Below are positions 25,975 through 35,055 of a stretch of 64,000 bases of DNA, one piece after another. The position numbers and the translations under genes were made by a program. The stretch is from Roseovarius aestuarii (GTDB lineage: Bacteria; Pseudomonadota; Alphaproteobacteria; Rhodobacterales; Rhodobacteraceae), in assembly GCF_019966515.1 (NCBI RefSeq), contig NZ_JAIMIB010000007.1, positions 1 through 64,000 of the forward strand, written 5' to 3'. The notes beneath the pieces are model-generated. The model did not search any database and was not told where the DNA came from. It saw only the letters and a list, made by a program, of their open reading frames with translations. Position 1 is the stretch's first letter. Every line of letters begins with the position of its first letter.

Positions 25975-26618
25975 ATGCACATCGTCATCACCGGTGCCAA
26001 TCGGGGTATCGGTCAGGCCTTGGCGGCACGTTACACCGCGCGCGGGGACCAGGTCACCGGTACAGCGCGAAGCGGTGATGCGCTGGCGCGGCTGGATGTT
26101 ACAGACCCGGAACAGCAGACCGCATTCGCAAATGGGCTGGCGGACCGGCCGGTTGATCTGTTGATTTGCAACGCCGGTGTTTATCTGGATAAGGGTCAGG
26201 AGCTGGAAACCGGGTTTCCTGCAGATATGTGGCAGCAGAGTTTCGCGGCGAATGTGACCGGTGTATTTTGACCGTTCAGGCATTACTGCCTCATCTGCGA
26301 TCCGCCGGAAATTCCAAAATCGCAATTATTTCCAGTATGATGGCCAGCCACACCCACGCGCCGGGCGGCAGTTACATCTACCGCGCGTCTAAAGCGGCGG
26401 CACTTAACCTGGGGCGTAACCTGGCGATAGATCTGGCATCCGACGGTATCGCCGTGGGCATTTATCACCCCGGCTGGGTGCAAACGGACATGGGCGGAGG
26501 CGCCGCCGATATTTCAGTTGATGAAGCCGCAGACGGCCTGACGCAGCGTTTTGATGCACTGTCGCCGAAGACCAGCGGTTGTTTTCAAACCTGGGACGGA
26601 CGCGATCACCCCTATTGA
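25975..26618 (+). pseudogene. short-chain dehydrogenase/reductase, frameshifted
   Basis: The first frame encodes a classic SDR start, IVITGANRGIGQALAARY (TGxxxGIG cofactor motif) and LICNAGVY, then stops after NVTGVF at 26271. The continuation is in another frame: LTVQALLPHLRS, ISSMMASHTHAPGGSYIYRASKAA (catalytic Ser and YxxxK) and HPGWVQTDMGG, to a stop at 26618. Adding one T to the four-T run at 26265-26268 would join the two halves without loss (GVFLTVQALL). It is either a real one-base deletion, making a pseudogene, or a homopolymer sequencing error. Intact, it would be a protein of about 214 residues similar to CsgA-type SDRs. Confidence 0.85.
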
Positions 26619-26700
26619 CCGCCTTGTGACGCGCTGCCCTCTTGCCTCGACCGACGGTTCGGCATAAACCCCCGGCGACTTACCCGCCAAGGACGCCAAT

Positions 26701-27939
26701 ATGCCCGTTCTCGTGATGAAATTCGGTGGCACGTCCGTTGCCACGCTCGACCGCATTCGCCGCGCCGCCAAACGGGTGGGCGTCGAGGTGGCCAAGGGCT
26801 ATGACGTGATCGTTATCGTCAGCGCCATGTCCGGCGAGACCAACAAGCTGGTGGGTTATGTAAACGAAACTTCGCCTCTATATGATGCTCGCGAATATGA
26901 TGCAGTGGTGAGTTCAGGCGAGAATGTGACCGCCGGGCTGATGGCGCTGACCTTGCAGGAAATGGATGTGCCAGCGCGTAGCTGGCAGGGCTGGCAGGTG
27001 CCGCTGATCACCACCAGCGCCCATTCGGCGGCCCGGATCGAAGAGATCCCGACGGATAACATCAACGCCAAGTTCGCCGAAGGCATGCGCGTGGCTGTGG
27101 TTGCGGGCTTCCAGGGCATTTCGCCCGAAGGCCGGATCACCACGCTGGGCCGGGGCGGATCAGACACTTCGGCGGTGGCTTTCGCCGCCGCATTCGGGGC
27201 CGAGCGATGCGACATCTACACCGATGTGGACGGCGTTTATACCACTGATCCGCGCATAGCGTCCAAGGCCCGTAAGCTGGACAAGATCGCGTTTGAGGAA
27301 ATGCTGGAACTGGCCTCGCTGGGCGCCAAGGTGCTGCAAACCCGCTCGGTCGAACTGGCGATGCGCTATAATGTCAAACTGCGAGTGCTCAGCAGTTTCG
27401 AAGAACAATCGGATGACGCAGGCACGCTGGTCTGCGCCGAGGAGGAAATCATGGAATCCAATGTTGTCTCAGGCATCGCCTATTCCCGCGATGAAGCGAA
27501 AATGACCCTCGTGTCGGTCGCTGACCGCCCGGGCATCGCCGCCGCCATCTTCGGGCCGCTTTCAGATGCAGGGGTGAATGTCGACATGATCATTCAGAAC
27601 ATTGCCGAGGAAGGCCGGACCGACATGACCTTCTCGTGCCCGACCGATCAGGTGACACGCGCTGAAAAGGCGTTGCAGGATGCCAAGACCCGCGGTGAGA
27701 TCAACTATCACGACCTGATCGCCGACACTGACGTGGCCAAGATTTCCGCCGTCGGCATTGGCATGCGCAGCCAGTCGGGCGTTGCCGCCAAGATGTTCAA
27801 GACGCTCAGCGATGAAGGCGTCAACATCAAGGTCATCGCCACCTCCGAGATCAAGATCTCGGTACTGGTTGACCGCAAATATCTTGAGCTTGCGGTACAG
27901 GCCCTTCATGATGCGTTCGAGCTGGAAAAAGCGGCTTAA
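26701..27939 (+). CDS. lysC: aspartate kinase
   Basis: A 412-residue enzyme that phosphorylates L-aspartate, the first step to lysine, threonine and methionine. The N terminus VLVMKFGGTSVA is the kinase hallmark, with TLGRGGSDTSAVAFAAAFGA in the active site. Two ACT domains follow (from about 265: LVSVADRPGIAAAIFGPLSDAGVNVD, and ISAVGIGMRSQSGVAAKMF), giving feedback control by lysine/threonine. It is followed 157 bases later by ptsP, an order common in alphaproteobacteria. Confidence 0.96.
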   Translation: MPVLVMKFGGTSVATLDRIRRAAKRVGVEVAKGYDVIVIVSAMSGETNKLVGYVNETSPLYDAREYDAVVSSGENVTAGLMALTLQEMDVPARSWQGWQVPLITTSAHSAARIEEIPTDNINAKFAEGMRVAVVAGFQGISPEGRITTLGRGGSDTSAVAFAAAFGAERCDIYTDVDGVYTTDPRIASKARKLDKIAFEEMLELASLGAKVLQTRSVELAMRYNVKLRVLSSFEEQSDDAGTLVCAEEEIMESNVVSGIAYSRDEAKMTLVSVADRPGIAAAIFGPLSDAGVNVDMIIQNIAEEGRTDMTFSCPTDQVTRAEKALQDAKTRGEINYHDLIADTDVAKISAVGIGMRSQSGVAAKMFKTLSDEGVNIKVIATSEIKISVLVDRKYLELAVQALHDAFELEKAA

Positions 27940-28096
27940 CCTACTGCATTTCAGGCAAAAATAATACCTGGGCCGCTACGTTTTCCTGCGCAAGCTCCGG
28001 ACACCGGGCAGAATCGCATTTCACCAACGCCCGGACTGTGCTCTAAGTTGTACGGATATAACTCTGGCGCGTGCTTTAGGGAGGTAATGCACCGGC

Positions 28097-30340
28097 ATGG
28101 AGGCTCAAACAGGGACAGACAGCCGCAAGTTGCTGCGTCGGCTGCGCGACGTCATGGCCGAAGACGCGGCAGGACAGCAGCGGCTTGACCAGATCACTCA
28201 GCTGATCGCTGATGAGATGCATACTGAGGTGTGCTCGATCTATCTGTTTCGCGACGAGGATACGCTTGAGCTCTGCGCGACCGAGGGCCTGAACCCCGAA
28301 GCCGTGCACCAGACCCGCATGCGCATGGGCGAAGGTCTGGTGGGGCGCGTGGCCCGCACCGGCGACGTGATCAACACGGATGATGCCCCGAACACCAAGG
28401 GTTTCCGTTACATGGCCGAAACCGGCGAGGAAGCGTATTCCTCCTTCCTTGGCGTGCCGATCCAGCGGCTGGGCGAGAAACTTGGCGTGCTGGTCGCCCA
28501 GTCACGCGCCGCCCGGCATTATTCAGAAGAAGAAGTTTATGCCATCGAAGTGGTCGCGATGGTGCTGGCCGAGATGACCGAACTGGGTGCGTTCATCGGC
28601 GAAGGAGCCGCGATGTCCGCGCGGCACCAGCAACCGGTGTTGTTCCGGGGTGCCACCGGTCAGGAAGGGGCGTCTCAGGGTCATGTCTGGCTGCACGAGC
28701 CGCGCGTCGTGGTGACCAATCCTATCGCCGACGATCCCGAGCGCGAAATGGAACGCCTGAATGGGGCTGTGGAAGAACTGCGCGTCGGCGTGGACCGCAT
28801 GCTCAGCCGCGCGGCCACTGGCGACAAAGAGCAGCTTGAAGTTCTGGAAGCGTACCGCATGTTCGCCAATTCCAAGGGCTGGATGCGGCGGATGGAAGAA
28901 GACATTTCGCGCGGCCTCTCGGCTGAAGCCGCCGTCGAAAAAGAACAGTCCGCCGCCCGCGCACGCATGGTGCAGGTCAACGACGCCTATCTGCGCGAGC
29001 GTTTGCATGACCTCGACGACCTCAGCAACCGCTTGCTGCGCATTCTCACCGGTCAGGGGGGTGAGACCGGGGCCGAAATGCCTGATGACCCGATCCTGAT
29101 CGCGCGCAATATCGGCCCGGCGGAGTTGCTGGATTATGGCCGCAAGCTGAAAGGCATCGTGCTGGAAGAGGGCTCCGTCGGCTCTCACGCAGCGATCGTG
29201 GCCCGCGCCCTTGCCATCCCGCTGGTGATCCACGCCGACCGGATCACCACCGAGGCGCTGAATGGCGATATGGTCCTGGTTGATGGCGATCAGGGCATCG
29301 TGCACCTGCGCCCCGATGAGACGGTCGCCGCCGCGTTTCGCGACAAGATGGCGATGCAGGCGCAGGCGCAGGACCGCTATGTCTCGATCCGTGACAAGCC
29401 CGCAGAAACTCTCTGCGGCACCAGAATACATCTGACGATGAATGCGGGCCTCATGGCCGATCTGCCCAGCCTTGAAAGTTCGGGCGCCGAGGGCGTGGGC
29501 CTCTTTCGGACCGAATTGCAGTTTCTGGTCCGCAGCCGCATGCCCAGACGGGCCGAACTGTCCGAGATATACGCGCAGGTCATGAATGCCGCCGGGGACA
29601 AGCGCGTGATTTTCCGCACGCTCGATATCGGCTCGGACAAGGTATTGCCCTACATGACCGCCACGGACGAGCCAAACCCGGCCATGGGCTGGCGCGCCAT
29701 TCGCGTCGGACTGGATAAGCCCGGCGTCATGCGGATGCAGTTGCAGGCGCTGATCCGGGCCGCAGCAGGGCGCCCGCTAAGCGTGATGTTCCCGTTTGTG
29801 GCACAGCGCGAAGAATTCCGATCCGCCCGCGCGGAAATGGAGAAAGCCTTAGAACGCGAGCGTATTCTGGGGCATCCAATTCCTTCGAAGCTTGAGGTAG
29901 GTGCGATGCTGGAAACCCCATCGCTCGCCTTCGCGCCGCACCGATTTTATCAGGAGGTCGATTTTCTCTCCATCGGCGGTAACGACCTCAAGCAGTTCTT
30001 CTTTGCAGCAGACCGTGAAAATGAACGCGTCCGGCGGCGCTATGACACGCTCAATGTCAGCTTCCTCAGTTTTCTGGAAAACATTGTCGCGCGCTGTGAT
30101 GCCACCCGCACGCCGCTATCATTTTGCGGCGAAGACGCGGGGCGCCCGGTCGAAGCCGCCTGTTTCGCCGCCATCGGCCTGCGCGGCCTGTCGATGCGTC
30201 CGGCCTCGATCGGCCCGGTCAAATCCATACTGCGGCGCATCGACCTTGTCGATCTGCGCACGGTCATTCACGAGGCCCGGGACGAAGGCCACCAATCAGT
30301 ACGCCAGATGGTGATGAAATACCTCAAAGGCAAGCTTTAA
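28097..30340 (+). CDS. ptsP: phosphoenolpyruvate-protein phosphotransferase, nitrogen PTS enzyme I
   Basis: A 747-residue cytosolic enzyme that takes phosphate from PEP and passes it to NPr in the nitrogen-related PTS. An N-terminal GAF domain (about 1-165; binds glutamine in characterised members) precedes the EI core. The phosphorylated His364 lies in GSVGSHAAIVARALAIP, the PEP site includes GVGLFRTE and FRTLDIGSDK, and the catalytic Cys677 is in SFCGEDAG. The start ATG 28097 follows GGGAGGT at 28079-28085. The regulatory role probably concerns K+ transport, stress or nitrogen status. Confidence 0.95.
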   Translation: MEAQTGTDSRKLLRRLRDVMAEDAAGQQRLDQITQLIADEMHTEVCSIYLFRDEDTLELCATEGLNPEAVHQTRMRMGEGLVGRVARTGDVINTDDAPNTKGFRYMAETGEEAYSSFLGVPIQRLGEKLGVLVAQSRAARHYSEEEVYAIEVVAMVLAEMTELGAFIGEGAAMSARHQQPVLFRGATGQEGASQGHVWLHEPRVVVTNPIADDPEREMERLNGAVEELRVGVDRMLSRAATGDKEQLEVLEAYRMFANSKGWMRRMEEDISRGLSAEAAVEKEQSAARARMVQVNDAYLRERLHDLDDLSNRLLRILTGQGGETGAEMPDDPILIARNIGPAELLDYGRKLKGIVLEEGSVGSHAAIVARALAIPLVIHADRITTEALNGDMVLVDGDQGIVHLRPDETVAAAFRDKMAMQAQAQDRYVSIRDKPAETLCGTRIHLTMNAGLMADLPSLESSGAEGVGLFRTELQFLVRSRMPRRAELSEIYAQVMNAAGDKRVIFRTLDIGSDKVLPYMTATDEPNPAMGWRAIRVGLDKPGVMRMQLQALIRAAAGRPLSVMFPFVAQREEFRSARAEMEKALERERILGHPIPSKLEVGAMLETPSLAFAPHRFYQEVDFLSIGGNDLKQFFFAADRENERVRRRYDTLNVSFLSFLENIVARCDATRTPLSFCGEDAGRPVEAACFAAIGLRGLSMRPASIGPVKSILRRIDLVDLRTVIHEARDEGHQSVRQMVMKYLKGKL

Positions 30341-30352
30341 GGACGACGCTGA

Positions 30353-30709
30353 TCAGGCTTCGCCTTCCCCGCGCTGTCCACAGAAGTACCCCACGCCGTA
30401 GCTGGGTGAGCTGAACGTGATCACGCTGCCTTTGGGGAAATAGAACAGATCGCCCTTGGTCGCCGTGACGGTTTGGCCCGTGTCATCGGTGACGTGGAAT
30501 TCGCCGTCGATGATCAATTTGAACTCGTGATAGGTATAGTCATAGGTCACCGCCTCGCCCGCTTCCAACCGGAACAACCCTGCCGTCATCGGCTTTTCGG
30601 CATCATCCGATGTCGCGAAATCATCCAGAAATGCGTGCGGCCCCAACTCGGCCATGTTGGGTAGTTTTTCACCCAGAACATCGCCTGAAATATGTTTCAT
30701 TGCCGGCAT
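30353..30709 (-). CDS. cupin domain protein (EutQ-like)
   Basis: A 118-residue single-domain cupin. The beta-barrel motifs read VTYDYTYHEFKLIIDGEFHVTD and GDLFYFPKGSVITFSSP; the metal-ligand histidine set is incomplete (only His in YHEF is evident), as in EutQ-like proteins. The start ATG 30709 has a GGGAG site. It converges with ptsP with only 12 bases between stops. No ethanolamine genes are present, so the role is unknown; small-molecule binding is likely. Confidence 0.8.
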   Translation of the reverse strand: MPAMKHISGDVLGEKLPNMAELGPHAFLDDFATSDDAEKPMTAGLFRLEAGEAVTYDYTYHEFKLIIDGEFHVTDDTGQTVTATKGDLFYFPKGSVITFSSPSYGVGYFCGQRGEGEA

Positions 30710-30898
30710 CAAAATCTCCCTTCGTCATCTGTTGAATAGGTCCAGCTTAGTTAGCCACAGCCAGGAATAGCTGCGCGAATGCGTCAGGCGCGATTACAAA
30801 AACGCGGCAACTCTGCCCATTCGAAGCGCCGGTGCCGCTACGATAATCTCAATAATTTTATTGCTAAACAGTCAGTTGAGGACGATCCCGAACAGGGA

Positions 30899-31669
30899 TC
30901 AGGCCCGGTGCAGCGGATGTCGGGCCACGCGCTGCCGGAAATTCTCCAGCAATTCGGCATGATCCCGGTCGGCTTCAGTCACAAGCCGTCTCAGGCCAAA
31001 GTGCACCTGCGCCATCTGCTGGTAGTAGCTGGTATAGGCATAGTTGGTCGCCGCTCCGGCAGCCGCCCCCAATACGGGCACGGTCTGCGCTGCCAGCTTC
31101 TGCCCCAGAACGGTGGCAAGGCGTGGGGCGACACGAGCAATCAGGGCCTGAAGGGTCGCGCCTGTGACCGCCAGCCTCGTGCTCAAAAAGGCAATATCCG
31201 ATCCGTCGTCATGGTCCAGTGGGCCGGCCGCGGCCAGCACCTGAATGCAGTCGAACATGACCCCTTGTTCTTCCGGGTCAAAACCGTTTTCAACAGCAAC
31301 ATCCTGTATCGCCCGCAAGAGGATCGTCGTGGTCACCGGCAGTTCGGCCATGGCGCTTGGCAATCCACCAAATCCGCCTGCGGCCCCCATCGCGGTGGTC
31401 ACCGCGCGTGTCAGCCAGCCGGGTTGCTCACCAACAACACCACGCGAGCGTTGCGCCGCCGACATTGCCAGCTTCAGCGCCTGTTCGGCACCATCGCCCA
31501 GCCGGTCACGGATGCCGGTCGGCAGCCTGTCCAACAGCCCCTCGGCCTGCCCCCCCATGACATTGAGGATTTGAATACCGACATTCCCGGCGGCGGCGTG
31601 GCGCTTTGCCAGATCTTCAAGCCGCTTGTCGATATCCGTGTCGGTCAGCGTTATGTCCAAGACTTCCAT
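30899..31669 (-). CDS. EcsC family protein
   Basis: A 256-residue protein of the EcsC family. Conserved parts are RHAAAGNVGIQILNVMGG, AAGGFGGLPSAMAELPVTTT and the glycine/alanine-rich VPVLGAAAGAATNYAYTSYY, which suggests membrane association. Bacillus EcsC gave the family its name, but its biochemical role is not known. It is a single gene preceded on the same strand by a GNAT acetyltransferase. Confidence 0.88.
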   Translation of the reverse strand: MEVLDITLTDTDIDKRLEDLAKRHAAAGNVGIQILNVMGGQAEGLLDRLPTGIRDRLGDGAEQALKLAMSAAQRSRGVVGEQPGWLTRAVTTAMGAAGGFGGLPSAMAELPVTTTILLRAIQDVAVENGFDPEEQGVMFDCIQVLAAAGPLDHDDGSDIAFLSTRLAVTGATLQALIARVAPRLATVLGQKLAAQTVPVLGAAAGAATNYAYTSYYQQMAQVHFGLRRLVTEADRDHAELLENFRQRVARHPLHRA

Positions 31670-31700
31670 CTCTGAAACATCGGTGTTTTACCCTTATGTT

Positions 31701-32186
31701 TCAAGCGCTGCGCGTGACTTTTCCGGTGACGCCCGCCCAGGCACCTGGCGTCAGGTCAACCCCCAGAACACGGTCGGGATTGGTGGGTGGCGGCATCTCG
31801 ACCCCCTCCAGCCGACTAAATCCAAAGCGTTGGTAATATGGCGCATCGCCCACCAGCATGACCCTCTCCCACCCGCTTTTTTCCGCCCGGTACAGGCTTT
31901 CACGGATCAGCGATCCGCCAAGTCCCTCACCCTGCCGCGTGGGATGCACAGCGACCGGCCCCAGCAACAGCGCCCGATGGTCCGCAATAAGAACCGGCCA
32001 GAACCGGATAGCGCCGCCCAGAATCCCTTCGGGGTCGCGCGCCACAAGGCTCAATCCGGCGACCGGGTCGATATCGTCGCGCAAGCGGTAGGAGGAAAGC
32101 GCCTCACGCCCCGGCGCGAAGCAAAGGTCGTAAAGCGCCTCTACCTCCCACCAATCGTCTTTTTCCTCGGGCCGCAGTACTAACAC
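31701..32186 (-). CDS. GNAT family N-acetyltransferase
   Basis: A 161-residue acetyl-CoA-dependent transferase. The acetyl-CoA loop is in LLLGPVAVHPTRQGEGLGGS (RxGEGLG pyrophosphate-binding motif), and the C-terminal YYQRFGFSRL is the usual last strand. The N terminus starts at a GTG (32186). It resembles YhbS-type GNAT proteins; the substrate is unknown. Confidence 0.87.
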   Translation of the reverse strand: MLVLRPEEKDDWWEVEALYDLCFAPGREALSSYRLRDDIDPVAGLSLVARDPEGILGGAIRFWPVLIADHRALLLGPVAVHPTRQGEGLGGSLIRESLYRAEKSGWERVMLVGDAPYYQRFGFSRLEGVEMPPPTNPDRVLGVDLTPGAWAGVTGKVTRSA

Positions 32187-32219
32187 GCTTATTGCCTTGC
32201 GAATTCTGGTGGCACAGCG

Positions 32220-32236
32220 CCTAGCACGGCGCTAGG
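32220..32236. promoter_or_regulatory. small inverted repeat between divergent genes
   Basis: CCTAGC-ACGGC-GCTAGG is a perfect 6-bp inverted repeat in the 79-base gap between the divergent GNAT and flavin reductase-like genes. It may be an operator; no other evidence. Confidence 0.25.
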
Positions 32237-32265
32237 TCTGGTTCAAACAGCTATGCGAGGCGCAC

Positions 32266-32871
32266 ATGTTCTACAAACCCGAGGACGGCCACGGCCTGCC
32301 CCATAATCCGTTCAACGCCGTGGTGACACCGCGCCCCATTGGCTGGATCTCGACACGCGGCGCGGATGGCACGGACAATCTGGCGCCCTATTCCTTTTTC
32401 AACGCCGTGGCCTACGAGCCGCCACAGGTGATGTTTGCCTCGACCAGCGCCAAACCGGATCGTGACGACACCAAGGACAGCATGGCCAACATTCGTGAGA
32501 CTGAAGTTTTCTGCGTGAATATCGTAGAATACGCGATGCGCGACGTGATGAACCAAAGCTCGGGGCCATGGGGGCGCGAGATTGATGAATTCGCTGATGC
32601 CGGCATCGACAGGGCGGAATGCGCCACCATCGGCTGCGCCCGTGTGGCGGCGGCGCCGGCGTCGTTGGAATGTAGGCTGACCCAGATCGTACAACTCCCC
32701 GGCGCCGCTAATTTCGTGGCTTTCGGAGAGGTCACCGGCGTGCATCTGCGCGACGATTGCGTGGTGGACGGGATGTTTGACGTCACCCGCTTCAACCCGC
32801 TCGCACGATTGGGATACAAGGATTATTCCACCGTCCGCGAGGTGTTCAGCATTTCACGACCCGGCGAGTGA
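32266..32871 (+). CDS. flavin reductase-like (FMN-binding split barrel) protein
   Basis: A 201-residue protein of the flavin reductase-like family. The N terminus VVTPRPIGWISTRGADGTDN with NLAPYSFFNAVAYEPPQVMF is the FMN-binding segment of the split barrel, and TEVFCVNIVEYAMRDVMNQSS follows. Members bind FMN and may reduce it with NAD(P)H or serve as small oxidoreductases. The gene stands alone, followed by a structured intergenic block. Confidence 0.88.
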   Translation: MFYKPEDGHGLPHNPFNAVVTPRPIGWISTRGADGTDNLAPYSFFNAVAYEPPQVMFASTSAKPDRDDTKDSMANIRETEVFCVNIVEYAMRDVMNQSSGPWGREIDEFADAGIDRAECATIGCARVAAAPASLECRLTQIVQLPGAANFVAFGEVTGVHLRDDCVVDGMFDVTRFNPLARLGYKDYSTVREVFSISRPGE

Positions 32872-33175
32872 TCTGAAAAAGCTTGTTTGAGTAGCAATTG
32901 TCAGGACTTGGCCCTGAACGGACCTTGCGCCTTTGAAGTACTGAGCCGCGCGATTGCCAGACCGCGGGGTGGCAATCCGACGGATGTTGGATGCGCTTTA
33001 TCCCAGCCAAATCCGAAGAACTTCCGAGCGTCACGCCCAGCCCTCCAAATCGCCAGCCCTTGCGGGCGGTCTGGCGATCGCGCGGCGGCCCTACGGGCCT
33101 TGATTCCGCGCGGGGACTAAGATTGAACGGCGGCTTCAGGCCATAATCGACAGGATTGCATCCCTTCGACCCGCA
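32872..33175. repeat. hairpin-rich intergenic block
   Basis: No gene is visible in 304 bases. CGCGATTGCCAGACCGC (32949-32965) and GCGGTCTGGCGATCGCG (33066-33082) are inverted copies matching at 16 of 17 positions. Each arm also forms a local hairpin: GATTGCCA/TGGCAATC (32952-32959 and 32970-32977) and ATCGCCAG/CTGGCGAT (33049-33056 and 33071-33078). A third hairpin GGCCC-TAC-GGGCC lies at 33087-33099. The layout recalls paired REP/BIME-type repeats or a structured RNA. It lies between the 3' ends of convergent genes, so a termination or mRNA-stability role is possible. Confidence 0.6.
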
Positions 33176-34846
33176 TTAGTGACCGGCACCCAGGATACCC
33201 GTACGCACCCCGTAATCCACGGCCAGAGCATAATCCGGGTCATCATCGCTATCGACCATCAGATGCCCGGCCTTGGTCAGCAACTGGTGGCAATCCGGGC
33301 TGAGATGGCGCAGCATAATGCGCTTCCCTGCTGCCTCGTATTTCAGCGCGATCGCTTCGATCGCCTGCAAGGCGGATTGGTCCACTACCCGGCTTCCGGC
33401 GAAATCAACGATTACCGTGTCAGGGTCGCCCGCCACATCGAAAAGCTCGGCAAAACCTTCGGCAGAGCCAAAAAACAGCGGCCCCTGGATTTCGTAAACC
33501 TTCGCGCCGGTTTCGGTCACCGACTCGCGCTCTATCGCGTGGATGCGCGTGGCGTTGTTCCAGGCATAGGTCAGAGCCGACACGATCACACCAACCACAA
33601 CAGCGATTGCGAGGTCGTATTTCACGGTAACAACGGTCACCAGCACGATAACCGCCGCATCAGTCAGCGGCACTTTGCGCAGGATCGTGAGCGAGTTCCA
33701 CGCAAAAGTCCCGATCACCACCATGAACATCACACCAACCAGCGCCGCCAGCGGGATCTTTTCAATCAGCGGCGCCGCGAAGAGGATAAACACCAGCAAA
33801 AAAATCGCCGCCATCAGCCCCGCGATCCGCGTACGCCCACCGGACTTCACGTTGATCATCGACTGGCCGATCATCGCACAGCCCCCCATGCCGCCAAAAA
33901 AACCGGTGACCGTGTTGGAAAGCCCCTGCGCGATACACTCCTGGCTGGCCCCGCCACGCCTGCCAGTCATTTCCCCGACAAGGTTCAGCGTCAGCAGGCT
34001 TTCGATCAGACCAATGGCCGCAAGGATCACCGCATAGGGCAGGATGATCTCGAACGTCTCCCAATTCAACGGCGCAAGGGGCGTACCATAAAGGCCGACA
34101 CCCTCGCCAAACGGGTTATGAAACGAGGGCAGCCCACCCTGGATCGAGGCCAGATCGCCCACCCGCGGCACGTCGATCCCGAAGGCAATCACCAGCCCGG
34201 CGACAACGCCGATCCCGGCCAGCGGCGCGGGGATTACGCGGGTCAGGCGCGGCATTCCCCAGATGATCGCCATTGTCAGCGCCACCAGCCCCAGCATCGT
34301 ATAAAGCTCAATCCCCGACAGCCATTCGCCGCCGCCCATGCCATGACCGGTATTTTCCATGCTGCCTGGCACCTTGAACTGCCCCAGCTGCGCCAGAAAG
34401 ATCACGATGGCCAGCCCGTTGACAAAGCCCAGCATTACCGGGTGCGGCACCAGCCGGATGAACTTGCCCCATTTCAGCGCCCCGGCGATGATCTGCAAGA
34501 CGCCCATAAGTACGACCGTCGCAAAAAGGTATTCAACCCCGTGCTGCGCCACCAATGCCACCATGACCACCGCCAATGCGCCGGTCGCGCCAGAAATCAT
34601 GCCCGGCCGCCCGCCGATCAGCGCGGTAATAAGCCCGACCAGAAACGCCGCATAAAGCCCCACCAGCGGATGCACGCCCGCGACAAAGGCAAAGGCCACC
34701 GCCTCGGGCACCAGAGCTAGGGCAACGGTCAGACCCGCCAAGAGTTCTATCCGCACGCGCCCGACGCTCAACGCCTCATCTTCCATGATCCGCAGATCGG
34801 GCATAGAGATTTTATTGGCAAAAGCTGCCAGAATTGCGTGTTTCAA
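33176..34846 (-). CDS. SulP family inorganic anion transporter with STAS domain
   Basis: A 556-residue inner-membrane transporter for sulfate, bicarbonate or a related anion. About 10-12 helices span residues 30-430, including ALALVPEAVAFAFVAGVHPLVGLY (SulP signature region) and FFGGMGGCAMIGQSMINVKSGG. A STAS domain closes the protein (about 440-545, DTVIVDFAGSRVVDQSALQAIEAI). No sulfate-assimilation or carbonic-anhydrase gene is adjacent, so the anion is undetermined. Internal ATGs near residues 15 and 21 are alternative starts. Confidence 0.9.
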   Translation of the reverse strand: MKHAILAAFANKISMPDLRIMEDEALSVGRVRIELLAGLTVALALVPEAVAFAFVAGVHPLVGLYAAFLVGLITALIGGRPGMISGATGALAVVMVALVAQHGVEYLFATVVLMGVLQIIAGALKWGKFIRLVPHPVMLGFVNGLAIVIFLAQLGQFKVPGSMENTGHGMGGGEWLSGIELYTMLGLVALTMAIIWGMPRLTRVIPAPLAGIGVVAGLVIAFGIDVPRVGDLASIQGGLPSFHNPFGEGVGLYGTPLAPLNWETFEIILPYAVILAAIGLIESLLTLNLVGEMTGRRGGASQECIAQGLSNTVTGFFGGMGGCAMIGQSMINVKSGGRTRIAGLMAAIFLLVFILFAAPLIEKIPLAALVGVMFMVVIGTFAWNSLTILRKVPLTDAAVIVLVTVVTVKYDLAIAVVVGVIVSALTYAWNNATRIHAIERESVTETGAKVYEIQGPLFFGSAEGFAELFDVAGDPDTVIVDFAGSRVVDQSALQAIEAIALKYEAAGKRIMLRHLSPDCHQLLTKAGHLMVDSDDDPDYALAVDYGVRTGILGAGH

Positions 34847-35055
34847 GGAAAAACGTCCTGTTTTGGGGGCTGCGCGCTGTGCGGCTGATACTTCACCCTG
34901 TTAAAAAGCACCAGTGCTATTCGCGAGTGGCAGGCTGGCCACGAATGTGTCCAGGCGGATCGTCGGAGCGGTTCTGGCGTACGCTCTCTTTCTATTCCCT
35001 TCACCTGCCCACCTGCTATGAATGACCCGGCAACAGACTGACAAGTGGATAGAAA

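Noticed and set aside
26262..26275. Programmed frameshift in the SDR gene
   Set aside because: The run is only TTTT, with no slippery heptamer or downstream structure, and SDRs are not known to use frameshifting; mutation or sequencing error is simpler.
32872..33175. CRISPR array
   Set aside because: The repeats are inverted hairpin arms, not direct repeats with unique spacers.
33179..34720. A 513-codon open frame antisense to the SulP transporter
   Set aside because: It is rich in His, Gln and Arg, which is the antisense reflection of membrane helices; the SulP and STAS motifs are on the other strand.
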